Shown: one piece after another, positions 25,132 through 33,620 of the stretch
Layout: the number at the start of each line of letters is the position of its first letter
Position numbering within the stretch: position 1 is the stretch's first letter
Source of the DNA: Desulfobacteraceae bacterium
Lineage (GTDB): Bacteria; Desulfobacterota; Desulfobacteria; Desulfobacterales; Desulfobacteraceae
Direction of reading: 5' to 3'
Assembly: GCA_016744295.1 (NCBI GenBank)
Contig: JADGEQ010000020.1
Location: 1-64,000 of the forward strand
Length of the DNA stretch: 64,000 nt
Notes under the pieces: generated by a model
Databases searched by the model: none
Seen by the model: only the letters and a program-made list of their open reading frames with translations
Told to the model about the DNA's origin: nothing
Position numbers and translations under genes: made by a program

Positions 25132-25923
25132 TTATATTTTCGTATTTTTCCCTGCCGGGCATATGAATTCGCATTTTCGACAGTATCTAATCCTAAGATC
25201 TTTGTCGTTGTCTTTTTTGGAACTTTCTGCAACATCCTTTTCCATACGGAGATTACAGCCTTCCCTATTATAGGCGCCGTCCCTTCCGGGTAACTGCTCG
25301 GAAAACTGCGTCAACTTAAAAATAGGAGCCTTATCATCCATCGAATGTTCGGGGCATACCCTTCTGCAAAAGGCTTTGCAATCTGCACAGGGATCAAACC
25401 GAATCGGCCCGGTCGAGTTGATATCAGACTCGATAAAAAGGGCCCTGAGTCTGACCCTCGGGCCATGAGACGGGGTTACAAGCATATTATTCTTCCCGAT
25501 ACAGCCTAACCCGGCAAGCACCGCTGCATCCTTGAGGAAAAGTCCGCCTTTTTCAACAGAATAATGAAGTTTTTGGGTTTGTATCTTCAGGTCACTTTCG
25601 ATCCGCAGGCTTGTTCGCCTTATGATATCAATCAAAAAGCGGTTACCCGGTGACCCTTTTCCGTCAAACCAGTCCATTTCTGGTCTTTCTTCCGGGTGTG
25701 AAAGACCGATCAGCAGCACGGACCTTGCTGAATCCGGCCAGTTGAACAATTGATCGTCGGGCAAGGTCTCACCATCATTAACCGTACCGATGCCTTTATA
25801 ATCTCCCAGTTTTCGATATATCGTGTGGGATGGTGATAGGTTGAGCGTTTTCATACTTGCAATTCCGGCAAGGGTTGCCCCGTTTTCAATTGCAATGTTA
25901 ATGATCCTTTTTCCAATTTCCAT
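25132..25923 (-). CDS. QueG-like 4Fe-4S protein
   Basis: A 263-residue soluble iron-sulfur protein resembling epoxyqueuosine reductase and related double-cluster proteins. It contains SVLLIGLSHPEERPEMDW, LKDAAVLAGLGCIGKNNMLVTPS and RVRLRALFIESD, followed by a ferredoxin motif CADCKAFCRRVCP and a second set, YCRKCEFICPAG. The C-terminal HEAT-like repeat of true QueG is absent, so a tRNA role is doubtful. QueG-like short proteins also act in corrinoid reduction; this is inference. It is 42 bases downstream of the CMD gene and probably in its operon. Confidence 0.65.
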   Translation of the reverse strand: MEIGKRIINIAIENGATLAGIASMKTLNLSPSHTIYRKLGDYKGIGTVNDGETLPDDQLFNWPDSARSVLLIGLSHPEERPEMDWFDGKGSPGNRFLIDIIRRTSLRIESDLKIQTQKLHYSVEKGGLFLKDAAVLAGLGCIGKNNMLVTPSHGPRVRLRALFIESDINSTGPIRFDPCADCKAFCRRVCPEHSMDDKAPIFKLTQFSEQLPGRDGAYNREGCNLRMEKDVAESSKKDNDKDLRIRYCRKCEFICPAGKNTKI

Positions 25924-25965
25924 GAGCCCAGGTCTCCCATTAAATCATCGTTTAGTGTTCTTATT

Positions 25966-26328
25966 TCATCTGCGGTCCTTAAGTTCATCAAGCAACCCTT
26001 TTTCATCAAGAAACTTTACCACCCGGGTGGTCTCCCCGGCCCCCATGGTACCGCCCAATGAAACCGCAACTGCGCAGGCCTCCAATATCTCATCCACAGC
26101 GGCACCCGCTTCCAGAGCCTTATCGGTCTGGAAGAGAACACAGGCCTGGCAGCCATGAACAAGGGCACCTGTCAGGGCCATGAGCCGTTTTATTTTTTCG
26201 GGCAGCGCCCCCTCTTTATAAACTTCCATGGGCAGTTCATCGTAGGCTTTCCCAACATCGGGAAGGCATTTTCTATAAAGATCCCACATGTCGTGGATCT
26301 GATCGCTAAGTTTTGACTGATTCTCCAT
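25966..26328 (-). CDS. Carboxymuconolactone decarboxylase (AhpD-like) family protein
   Basis: A 120-residue small helical protein. KIKRLMALTGALVHGCQACVLFQTDKAL contains the CxxC pair of AhpD-like proteins, though the downstream histidine of the AhpD motif is replaced by Gln/Thr. VSLGGTMGAGETTRVVKFL follows. AAGGA precedes the ATG at 26328. It is divergent from the LysR gene, with about 119 bases between the starts, and is followed by the QueG-like gene. LysR regulators commonly control the divergent operon, so regulation of this pair by LysR is likely. Confidence 0.75.
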   Translation of the reverse strand: MENQSKLSDQIHDMWDLYRKCLPDVGKAYDELPMEVYKEGALPEKIKRLMALTGALVHGCQACVLFQTDKALEAGAAVDEILEACAVAVSLGGTMGAGETTRVVKFLDEKGLLDELKDRR

Positions 26329-26447
26329 TTTGTTTTCCTTTTATTTGGGGTTTGATTTTGCATAGAAAACACTATACTATAAGCAAATCGGATAGAAAAA
26401 TGATAAAAACTGATCAAAATGATCAAAATACTAGATGGTACAAACCC

Positions 26448-27326
26448 ATGCATATTCCCATAGACCTATTAAACACCTTTGTGGTAGTGGCTGAAACAAG
26501 AAATTTTACTCTGGCCGGCAAACGGATTCACAAATCCCAGTCTGCCGTCAGCATGCAGATCAAACGCCTTACAGAAATTGTGGAAAAACCCTTGATCGAG
26601 ATGGAGGGAAAACAGGTTCGCCTAAGCCCCATGGGAGAATTGGTGCTGGAACATGCTCAAAAAATTCTAAGTGTTCATGATGCTGCCATGACGGCCATCA
26701 ACCAGTCTGAGCTGAAAGGAAGGGTGAGGCTGGGCGCCCCGGAAGACTATTGCTCCCGTTTTGTCCCTAAGATCCTGGCGAGCTTTGCCCGGGATTATCC
26801 GAATATTCGGGTAGATGTAATCTGCCGGCCTAGTGCCCAACTTTATGGAGATCTGCTCCAAAGAAAACTCGATCTGGCCATCTGTACGGCACTGGAAGTT
26901 GAAGGGGAAATAATCTTTCAGGACCCTATTGTCTGGGTGACTCGAAACAAAACTGCAATGATGGAAAAAAATGCTCTGCCGCTGGCAGTTTACAGCCATG
27001 ACTGTTTGTACCGGAAATGGGCAATGGAAGCACTTGAAAAAATCAATCGATCCTTCTATGTTGCTTATATGAGCCCCAGTATTTCCGGCATTCTGGCTGC
27101 GGTGCGGTCCGGCCTTGCCGTGGCGCCTGTGGCACTGAGTGTGGCAGGTAAGGATACCCAGATACTCGGGCCCGAAGACGGATTTCCCATTCTGCCGACT
27201 GCCGATGTCTGCCTGTACGGAACAGGAATTTTAAATAATCCTTTGGTGGAGAATCTAGCAACCCATGTCCGTAAGGCCTTTCATGCACGAAAAAAAATCA
27301 TCCTATCTCCGGAGATCCATAGTTAG
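26448..27326 (+). CDS. LysR-family transcriptional regulator
   Basis: A 292-residue regulator. The N-terminal HTH is FVVVAETRNFTLAGKRIHKSQSAVSMQIKRL. The effector-binding domain begins near residue 90 (GRVRLGAPEDYCSRFVPKIL). I chose the ATG at 26448 because MHIPIDLLNTFVVV is where LysR proteins normally begin; an upstream in-frame ATG at 26400 would add residues without homology. Upstream, tgatcaaaatgatcaaaata (about 26411-26430) is a repeated half-site that may be its operator between the divergent genes. Confidence 0.88.
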   Translation: MHIPIDLLNTFVVVAETRNFTLAGKRIHKSQSAVSMQIKRLTEIVEKPLIEMEGKQVRLSPMGELVLEHAQKILSVHDAAMTAINQSELKGRVRLGAPEDYCSRFVPKILASFARDYPNIRVDVICRPSAQLYGDLLQRKLDLAICTALEVEGEIIFQDPIVWVTRNKTAMMEKNALPLAVYSHDCLYRKWAMEALEKINRSFYVAYMSPSISGILAAVRSGLAVAPVALSVAGKDTQILGPEDGFPILPTADVCLYGTGILNNPLVENLATHVRKAFHARKKIILSPEIHS

Positions 27327-27373
27327 ACATACCTCGCGCTTCCTAAAATTTTCAAGGGACAATGAAGGCTAAT

Positions 27374-27420
27374 ACATTGGGGGCTATACATTGGGGCTAT
27401 AGATTGGGGCTATAGATTGG
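27374..27420. repeat. 13-base tandem repeat
   Basis: Units of the form A(C/G)ATTGGGGCTAT occur at 27374-27387 (one extra G), 27388-27400 and 27401-27413, with a partial copy at 27414-27420. They lie between the lysR stop and the truA stop, so in convergent 3' sequence. No coding function is seen. Confidence 0.7.
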
Positions 27421-27431
27421 TAGCGCAAAGA

Positions 27432-28205
27432 TTAATCAAACTCGATTTTATTTAAAATCAAGCCCGAGGAGGGGGCAATATGCCTCAGGGGCTGGCTGTT
27501 TTGCCCACTGAGCGAATCCTCGATATTATTTAACGCAATCTCCCCCCTGCCAAGGCTTAAGAGTTGCCCCATCATCAGCCTAACCTGGTTTCGCATGAAT
27601 CCCTTTGACTGAATACGATAGGCATAGCTTTGTTTGGGGAAAAAACTGGCTGAAAATGCCCTGTTTCCTTCGATTTGGCTGACAAGAATCTCCCTTTTAA
27701 ATTGAGTTCCCGGCTTGGGTTTTGTGCAGTATCGTCTGAAATCATGTTTGCCCAGAAACAATTGTGCTCCTTTTTTCATCCTTTCAATATCCAGGTGATG
27801 TTGAAAAGAGCTGATCAGCGGCGCGCTGAAGGGATGGGGTTTTTCCCCAAAGGAAAACAAATAAAGATATTCCTTTGTCTTGGGGGTGTTGATGATATTA
27901 AATCTTTTATCAACTGCCATGATTTTCAATGCCCGAATATCATTGGGCAGGTTTAAATTAAATTCAGAAAAAAATGAATCTGTATCAAGGGGGAAATTTG
28001 TAAACAATTCAAAGGCCGAATGGTTGGCCGAAACCTTTGAATCGGTACGGCTGGTGCCCAGAAGTTTGAATTTGTCATGATCCAGAATATAGGAAAGGGT
28101 CTTTTCAACCATGAACTCAATAGTTTTAAGGCCGGGCTGTTTGAGCCAGCCGTGGTATCGGAAACCAAGATATTGAATATGAATTACATAATAGTATTGT
28201 TCCAT
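27432..28205 (-). CDS. truA: TruA-family tRNA pseudouridine synthase
   Basis: Likely modifies uridines of the tRNA anticodon arm. The 257-residue product has the TruA layout: YVIHIQYLGFRYHGWLKQPG, then the catalytic Asp in GTSRTDSKVSANHSAF, KEYLYLFSFGEKPHPF, LGKHDFRRYCTKPKPGTQ and a C-terminal GFMRNQVRLMMGQLLSLGRG. The usual motif around the Asp is R(T/A)DxGVHA; here it is RTDSKVSA, so it is a diverged member. The ATG at 28205 has no clear ribosome binding site, and a TTG at 28223 is in frame. It stands alone. Confidence 0.75.
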   Translation of the reverse strand: MEQYYYVIHIQYLGFRYHGWLKQPGLKTIEFMVEKTLSYILDHDKFKLLGTSRTDSKVSANHSAFELFTNFPLDTDSFFSEFNLNLPNDIRALKIMAVDKRFNIINTPKTKEYLYLFSFGEKPHPFSAPLISSFQHHLDIERMKKGAQLFLGKHDFRRYCTKPKPGTQFKREILVSQIEGNRAFSASFFPKQSYAYRIQSKGFMRNQVRLMMGQLLSLGRGEIALNNIEDSLSGQNSQPLRHIAPSSGLILNKIEFD

Positions 28206-28373
28206 CACAATAGTATGCCACAATTTGCTACCAATTCATCTAAAAAATTGGCAGGATTCTTTTGCATCAGGACACCGGACAGGCAAAGATCTCGGCAAAA
28301 TTACCGGACAAATTATCGGTCAAGATGCGAAAGGGATATGATTCATGGACAAAGCTTCTTTGAAAACAGGAAG

Positions 28374-29162
28374 TTAGGGAAGCACTTGGTCCATGGAGGT
28401 GAGAATCTTGGAAAACCGCTGACCCTTTTTAGAATGGGTTTTGTAAAAGGTTAAACAGTTTTCAACGATGGCCAGAACCTGGACCCGTGATTGAATTCCG
28501 GGAACTTCCATGGCCAGCCGGGGATGACGGCCAAGTCTCCCCCCCAGCAGGACTCTGAATCCTTTTTCCGATCGCTCAATGGTTCCCGTGGGGCAAGATG
28601 TGATACATTTGCCGCAGAGCAAACAAAGATTCTGGTCAATGAGTGGCTGTTCATTTATTTGGTCCAGGCAAATAGCCCCGTCGGGGCAGACATCCACGCA
28701 GGCATTGCAAAGGGTGCAATTTGCCTCCCCATTTACGGGCCGGGCAGCACCAATGATACCGATGTCCACTATCTGGGGACGGGAACAGGCATTGGGGCAG
28801 TCAGACAGAGAGATCCTAAATTCATGGTGAAATTTTAATCCACCGGGTACACTTTTCTTTAAAAAGGAAAGAATATCTGCTTTTTCCATGAGCGTTTGAA
28901 TATCGACAAGAAGCTTGGCACAGGAATTGGCGCTATTGGGGCAGTCTTTTTCCCCGAAACAGGTGGAAATATCATACCCCCGCACCTGATTCTCCATGCC
29001 CTCCTTGGACAAAAATTGTTGTTTAAGTGAGGTTACATCCTCTATATCTACGCTTTTTCTGCCCTTATTTTCGGCATAAACTTCCACTTTTTTTCGTACC
29101 TTTTTTCGAATGAAAAAAGGTACTTTTTTTATGGCAGCCTCTGCTTCAGCAGACCATTTCAT
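28374..29162 (-). CDS. Siroheme-type sulfite/nitrite reductase-like ferredoxin protein
   Basis: A 262-residue redox enzyme of the compact nitrite/sulfite reductase type. Residues 1-50 are a PCP_red-like domain (KWSAEAEAAIKKVPFFIRKK). Then comes the siroheme-[4Fe-4S] ligand pattern with C68-x5-C74 and C122-x3-C126 (DCPNACSRPQ). Two [4Fe-4S] ferredoxin motifs follow: C149/152/155/159 and C180/183/186/190. It resembles AsrC and small coenzyme-F420-free sulfite reductases. The ATG at 29162 overlaps the upstream ferredoxin gene stop (ATGA), so the two are coupled. The context with Hcp suggests nitrite, hydroxylamine or sulfite chemistry; the substrate is not determined. Confidence 0.75.
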   Translation of the reverse strand: MKWSAEAEAAIKKVPFFIRKKVRKKVEVYAENKGRKSVDIEDVTSLKQQFLSKEGMENQVRGYDISTCFGEKDCPNSANSCAKLLVDIQTLMEKADILSFLKKSVPGGLKFHHEFRISLSDCPNACSRPQIVDIGIIGAARPVNGEANCTLCNACVDVCPDGAICLDQINEQPLIDQNLCLLCGKCITSCPTGTIERSEKGFRVLLGGRLGRHPRLAMEVPGIQSRVQVLAIVENCLTFYKTHSKKGQRFSKILTSMDQVLP

Positions 29163-29902
29163 GAAATAATTTTCCCCTGGGCACTGACCACAACTTCTGT
29201 ATAGGGAAGGTTGACCCCTGCTCGTTCAAGGGCTTTTTTAATGATGATAGGCATACCCGAACAGCAGGGTACTTCCATGACCACAGAGGTGATGCTCTTG
29301 ATGCCGGACTCTGCAAATACCTGGGCAAGCTTCTCCACATACCCATCCGCATCATCAAACTTAGGACAGCCGGTCATGACAGTCTTACCTGTAAGAAACT
29401 GCTCATGAAAAGAAGGAACGGCCACGGGAACACAGTCAGCAGCAATCAAAAGATCCGATCCTTTTAAGAAAGGAGCACCCGCCGGCACCAGACGAATCTT
29501 CACCGGCCAATGGCCCAGGGCGGAAGGACCTCCGGAGGGTTGTGCCTTGGCTTCATTGGCGCAATTGCAGGCATGGTCTGCACCGGCGGTTGGGAAGGTT
29601 TTCAGGGCAGTTGACGGACATCCGCATCCAGCTGGAGCAGCATTTTTATCTGCCTTCTGCTGTTTGAGCAACTCTTCTACTGCTTCTTCGTCAAACTCAT
29701 CCGCTTCCCGTTCAATCACTTCAAGGGCTCCCTGGGGGCAGTCTCCCAAACAGGCTCCCAATCCGTCACAATATTTATCCGCAATGACCTTGGCTTTGCC
29801 CTCCACAATCTGAATGGCACCTTCGGCACAGGCCAGAATACAATTGCCGCATCCGTCACAGAGTTCTTCATCAATTTTAATTATTTTTCGGGTCACTTTC
29901 AT
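29159..29902 (-). CDS. 4Fe-4S ferredoxin-domain protein
   Basis: A 247-residue cytoplasmic iron-sulfur protein. The first cluster motif (C15/C18/C21/C25) is intact. The second reads CDGLGACLGDCP and has Leu48 where the second cysteine should be, so it may hold a [3Fe-4S] or altered cluster. A linker follows with an unusual CGCP segment and a HACNCANE stretch. Then comes a domain with DLLIAADCVPVAVPSFHEQFL and EVPCCSGMPIIIKKAL, seen in similar proteins near Hcp genes. AGAGGAA lies before the ATG at 29902. It overlaps the siroheme gene and is probably its electron partner. Confidence 0.7.
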   Translation of the reverse strand: MKVTRKIIKIDEELCDGCGNCILACAEGAIQIVEGKAKVIADKYCDGLGACLGDCPQGALEVIEREADEFDEEAVEELLKQQKADKNAAPAGCGCPSTALKTFPTAGADHACNCANEAKAQPSGGPSALGHWPVKIRLVPAGAPFLKGSDLLIAADCVPVAVPSFHEQFLTGKTVMTGCPKFDDADGYVEKLAQVFAESGIKSITSVVMEVPCCSGMPIIIKKALERAGVNLPYTEVVVSAQGKIIS

Positions 29903-29960
29903 TTTATTTTCCTCTAAGGAATTGCAGCTAGCGCATCCCCTCTGTATATATTGTTTTGCA

Positions 29961-30695
29961 TTAATTGTTTTGCATTAAAACTTCTTTTGCCAAAAGCTTT
30001 CCTGATTGGGTCAAAAAAAGCCGGTCAATTTTTGCCAGGAAGACTGCTTCATCCACCCCTTTTCTCTCCTTGCATTCATACATATTGGTCAGCATATCTG
30101 CATCATAGAGAACCTTAAAATTCAAACTGTCATCATCCTTTGGATGGTGATGGTGGCCAACAATTTCACAAACTTCATCCATCAATTCTTGCTTGGCCCC
30201 CAGTTTTTCCATGAGCTTTTTTGCCACGGGAGGGCCTTCTATTTCCTGGTAGTTGGCGGCCGCGGAGTTGTATTTTTCTTCGGCATTTTTAATGCCAATA
30301 TCGTGGAGATAGGCGGCACACAAAACCACGGCCAGGTTTGCTCGTTCTTTTTTGCCAATTTTTTCGGCAAATCTTGCAACGGTGCCGGCATGGCCGATGC
30401 GCTTAAAATCCGTACCAAAATAGCGTTTCATCTCCACAGCCACCCGATCCTTTAGTAGATCGTCCCGCTGGGCCACAAATTCTTCGGGCAGAGTGCCCAG
30501 GCATTGTTCGGCAAACTTGCAATAGGAGGCGCATCCAAAATCCATTTTTGGGTTCACAATTTTTTTCCTGCAATTGCCGCAGCGCCGGGTGGCATCGTCT
30601 TTGAAAAATTCCATGGGATGATCGCATTCCGGGCATTTTGTTTCAAAGATCGCATCCTGATTCCAGTATTGAGTATCCTGTCCTGGGCATTTCAT
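29961..30695 (-). CDS. Zinc-ribbon/HD-domain protein
   Basis: A 244-residue protein. Its N-terminal third is cysteine-rich (CPECDHPM, CGNCRKKI, CASYCKFAEQC), fitting zinc or iron-sulfur ribbons. The HD phosphohydrolase part has HAGTVARFAEKI, the metal pair in AAYLHDIGIKNA and a distal HHHHP near residue 187. No c-di-GMP-specific GYP motif is present. It lies between hcp and the ferredoxin gene on the same strand with short gaps, so it is probably in the operon. A similar protein appears next to hcp in related genomes to my knowledge, but its substrate is unknown. Confidence 0.65.
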   Translation of the reverse strand: MKCPGQDTQYWNQDAIFETKCPECDHPMEFFKDDATRRCGNCRKKIVNPKMDFGCASYCKFAEQCLGTLPEEFVAQRDDLLKDRVAVEMKRYFGTDFKRIGHAGTVARFAEKIGKKERANLAVVLCAAYLHDIGIKNAEEKYNSAAANYQEIEGPPVAKKLMEKLGAKQELMDEVCEIVGHHHHPKDDDSLNFKVLYDADMLTNMYECKERKGVDEAVFLAKIDRLFLTQSGKLLAKEVLMQNN

Positions 30696-30770
30696 GTTTT
30701 ACCTTCCTTCCCTGCGAACCTGTGGGGCAGCGGGCAGGGAAAAAATCCCAGCCCGCCGATTTTATTGATC

Positions 30771-32414
30771 TTACTTACCCTGCATCATGGCTTCTACATC
30801 AGCCCCTGGCTCGGTAATGGGTTTAATGTTAAAATTTTCAACCAGCACGTTCAGTACAGTTGGTGATACAAAGGCCGGTAGGGATGGCCCCAGGCGGATG
30901 CCCTTGATACCCAGAGAAAGCAGCGCCAGCAGAACGGCAACGGCTTTTTGCTCATACCAGCCGATATCAAAGGAAATGGGCAGATCATTGATGTCCTCCA
31001 GTTCGAAAACTTCCTTGAGTTTCAGGGCAATGACGGCCAAAGAGTAACAATCGTTGCACTGGCCTGCATCCAATACCCTTGGGATACCGCCGATATCGCC
31101 CAGATTCAGCTTATTATACCGGTACTTGGCACACCCGGCCGTCAGGATAATGGCATCCTGGGGTAATTTTTCCGCCACCTGGGTAAAATAATTTCTGTCC
31201 TTCTGACGACCGTCGCACCCGGCCATGACCACAAAGCGTTTGATGGCACCGGATTTTACGGCATCAACAACCTTGTCCGCCAGGGCAAGCACCTGGTTAT
31301 GGGCAAACCCGCCCACAATCTTTCCGGTTTCAAGCTCCTTGGGTGGTGTACAGCTTTTGGCCTGTGCCACAATGGCGGAAAAATCCTTTGCCGCTCCATT
31401 GACCCGGTCGGGAATATGGGTAACTTCAGGATAAGAAGCGGAACCCGTGGTATAAAGCCTGTTTACATAGGTATTTTTCTTTTTCAGTGGAACCAGGCAG
31501 TTGGTGGTCATAAAGATGGGACCGTTAAAGGATTCGAATTCCTCATTCTGATGCCACCAGGAACCGCCGTAATTGCCCTTTAGGTGATCATATTTTTTAA
31601 AGGCAGGGTAGTAATTGGCAGGGAGCATTTCCCCATGGGTGTAAACATCCACGCCAGTGCCCTGGGTCTGTATTAATAATTCTTCCATATCTTTAAGATC
31701 ATGGCCGGAAATAAGTATTCCCGGTTTTGTTCCCACGCCGATGTTGACCTCTGTCAGTTCAGGGTGACCATAGGCAGTGGTATTGGCCTCATCCAGTGCA
31801 GCCATTGTGGTTACGGTGATTCCACCGCATTTCATCACCATGCCCACCATTTCATCCACGGACAAATCCTGGGTAGTGGAGGCAAGGCCTTCATACATGA
31901 AATCCCAGATTTCTTGTTTTTCAACACCCAAAATAGCGGCATGGTCTGCATAGGCGGCCATTCCCTTGAGTCCCAAAATCAACAATTCCCTGAGGGATCT
32001 GACATCTTCATTTTCCGTTGCCAAAACCCCCACATTTTCTGCCTTTGCCTGGAAGGTAGCCACATCGTTGGAATACCAGGTGACGCTTTCATGGAGGTCG
32101 GTTCCGAGCTTGTCGCCGGCTGCAGCCGCCAGTTCTTTTTTCAGGGCCTGGGCACGATTTATCCGGTTAACCAGATTTTCATCATTAAAATTAGCATTGG
32201 TAATGGTGGTAAAGAGGGCTTCCCCGATAAAGGCGGCAGCTGAATTGGGTACTGCAACACCGGCTGCCTTGGATTTTTGTGCGATCACAGCAATGCCCTT
32301 GAGATTATAAATCAAAAGGTCCTGGAGATTGGCGGTGGAATTTTCTTTTCCGCACATTCCCTTGATGGTGCATCCTTCATTTTTTGCTGCTTCCTGACAT
32401 TGAAAACAAAACAT
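30771..32414 (-). CDS. hcp: Hybrid-cluster protein / hydroxylamine reductase, class I
   Basis: Reduces nitric oxide or hydroxylamine through a hybrid Fe-S-O cluster; cytoplasmic. The 547-residue product has the N-terminal cluster pattern Cys3-x2-Cys6-x8-Cys15-x5-Cys21, which marks the anaerobe-type (class I) Hcp. It also has the hybrid-cluster ligand regions [25 protein letters not shown] (middle), [12 protein letters not shown], then [12 protein letters not shown] and [13 protein letters not shown], with [11 protein letters not shown] near the end. AAGGAG lies before the ATG at 32414. It is divergent from the Crp/Fnr regulator at 32601, and an inverted repeat at 32496-32511 lies between them. 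Confidence 0.93.
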   Translation of the reverse strand: MFCFQCQEAAKNEGCTIKGMCGKENSTANLQDLLIYNLKGIAVIAQKSKAAGVAVPNSAAAFIGEALFTTITNANFNDENLVNRINRAQALKKELAAAAGDKLGTDLHESVTWYSNDVATFQAKAENVGVLATENEDVRSLRELLILGLKGMAAYADHAAILGVEKQEIWDFMYEGLASTTQDLSVDEMVGMVMKCGGITVTTMAALDEANTTAYGHPELTEVNIGVGTKPGILISGHDLKDMEELLIQTQGTGVDVYTHGEMLPANYYPAFKKYDHLKGNYGGSWWHQNEEFESFNGPIFMTTNCLVPLKKKNTYVNRLYTTGSASYPEVTHIPDRVNGAAKDFSAIVAQAKSCTPPKELETGKIVGGFAHNQVLALADKVVDAVKSGAIKRFVVMAGCDGRQKDRNYFTQVAEKLPQDAIILTAGCAKYRYNKLNLGDIGGIPRVLDAGQCNDCYSLAVIALKLKEVFELEDINDLPISFDIGWYEQKAVAVLLALLSLGIKGIRLGPSLPAFVSPTVLNVLVENFNIKPITEPGADVEAMMQGK

Positions 32415-32495
32415 GTTGCATTCTCCTTGTTTATGATGGTGAACAATTAATCTTTACATCCTGGAATGAACTTAATATAGATGGGGATGTAAAAC

Positions 32496-32511
32496 CTTGA
32501 CCTGGATCAAG
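32496..32511. promoter_or_regulatory. Crp/Fnr-type operator between hcp and its regulator
   Basis: CTTGA-CCTGGA-TCAAG is a perfect 5+5 inverted repeat with a 6-base centre, of the shape bound by Crp/Fnr proteins (Fnr prefers TTGAT-N4-ATCAA). It is 82 bases upstream of hcp and about 90 bases upstream of the divergent regulator. The most direct reading is autoregulation plus control of hcp, as in HcpR regulons of deltaproteobacteria. Confidence 0.65.
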
Positions 32512-32600
32512 TTACGCGTTTTTTTTTGTACTTTTTTGATTTTTTTTAAATATAAATTGTGCACTGATATAATTTACGAACAGAATCGGAGTATCATACC

Positions 32601-33296
32601 ATCAGTATATTAAAAACCATACCGCTTTTTTCAGGACTTTCAAGTCTCCAGCTGGAAAAAATAGAGGCCCTAGTCCTTGAACAGCCCTTTAACAAGGGCA
32701 GACTCATTTTCCAGGAAGGAGATATCGGGGACGGATTTTATATTGTAAACACAGGAAAGATAAAGGTTTTTAAACTTTCTTTTGAAGGTAAGGAGCAAAT
32801 CCTCCATATTTATGGGCCCGGCCATACCTTTGGAGAGGTGCCGGTTTTTGAAGGCAAAAGCTTTCCCGCCTCTGCCATGGCCATTGAAGATTCCAGTATT
32901 CTTTTTTTGCCCCGGGACTCCTTTGTCAATTTGATCACCACCACCCCGGCACTTTCCATGAACATGCTGGCAGATCTTTCCAAGCGGTTGCGGGCCTTTA
33001 CCATACAGATTGAAAATTTAAGCCTCAAGGAAGTGCCTGCCAGACTTGCCGCCTATATTTTAACCCTGTCCGCAGAGCAAAAACCGGACCGGAAAAGGCA
33101 GCAAAGCAGCGGACAGATGGTCACCCTTCCTATTTCCAAGGCCCAACTTGCAAATCTCATCGGCACCACACCTGAAACCATCTCCAGAATCTTCAAAAAA
33201 ATGGCCGACGCCCAATTGATCGAGGTCAAAACAAAAGACATTTTTATCAGTGACCTGGAAGGATTGTCAGAACTGTCTGAATCAGGGCGACTTTAA
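32601..33296 (+). CDS. Crp/Fnr-family regulator (HcpR-like), non-canonical start
   Basis: A 231-codon reading frame whose conceptual product is a full Crp/Fnr protein: ILKTIPLFSGLSSLQLEKIE, then EGDIGDGFYIVNTGKIKVF, YGPGHTFGEVPVF (cyclic-nucleotide-like beta roll), a long helix, and the HTH LPISKAQLANLIGTTPETISR. No ATG, GTG or TTG exists in this frame between the stop at 32565 and GTG 32838, and starting at 32838 would cut off half of the sensor domain. GGAG at 32588-32591 sits 9 bases before ATC at 32601, so ATC (or the nearby ATA codons) may be used. An indel error is the alternative. It is divergent from hcp. Confidence 0.72.
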   Translation: MSILKTIPLFSGLSSLQLEKIEALVLEQPFNKGRLIFQEGDIGDGFYIVNTGKIKVFKLSFEGKEQILHIYGPGHTFGEVPVFEGKSFPASAMAIEDSSILFLPRDSFVNLITTTPALSMNMLADLSKRLRAFTIQIENLSLKEVPARLAAYILTLSAEQKPDRKRQQSSGQMVTLPISKAQLANLIGTTPETISRIFKKMADAQLIEVKTKDIFISDLEGLSELSESGRL

Positions 33297-33620
33297 TCTC
33301 CAATCCTTTGGTTTTAGATGCGTCAGGAGCCCAGGCCGTAAAGAAAATATTTGCATTCAAATATTTACATTCAAAGCGTTAAAGGGTATTTTACTGAGAA
33401 TGTCGCACTACACTTATTTCTCGGACTGGATGAAACCCCATGACATATGAAAATGACAGATAAAGCAGTTCTAATGTCATGGCTCGACAAAAGGGTCTTG
33501 TTGAGACAATCATCATTTGCAGCCTATATTGGACAAGATGACGCCGGTCAAAAGGAATAAAAAAAATTACAAGCGTATGGAGATAGAATTTTATTAACCC
33601 TTCAATGCCAAGGAGGAAAA
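33297..33620. other. Non-coding region between the regulator and the AOR gene
   Basis: 324 bases with no supportable gene. It holds a 14-base direct repeat, AAATATTT(G/A)CATTC, at 33345-33358 and 33359-33372. It also holds the 16-base sequence CTGGATGAAACCCCAT at 33426-33441, which occurs identically at 18545-18560 before the histidine kinase. AAGGAGG at about 33611 is the ribosome binding site of the AOR gene. Confidence 0.6.

Noticed and set aside
25038..25235. 65-codon frame on the - strand
   Set aside because: It overlaps the end of the QueG-like gene in another frame and shows no family features.
32838..33296. 152-residue regulator starting at GTG 32838
   Set aside because: It would lose half of the sensor domain, while the upstream frame continues in clear Crp/Fnr sequence back to 32601.
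33345..33372. 14-base direct repeat as a CRISPR or iteron
   Set aside because: Only two copies, adjacent without spacers and without replication genes nearby.
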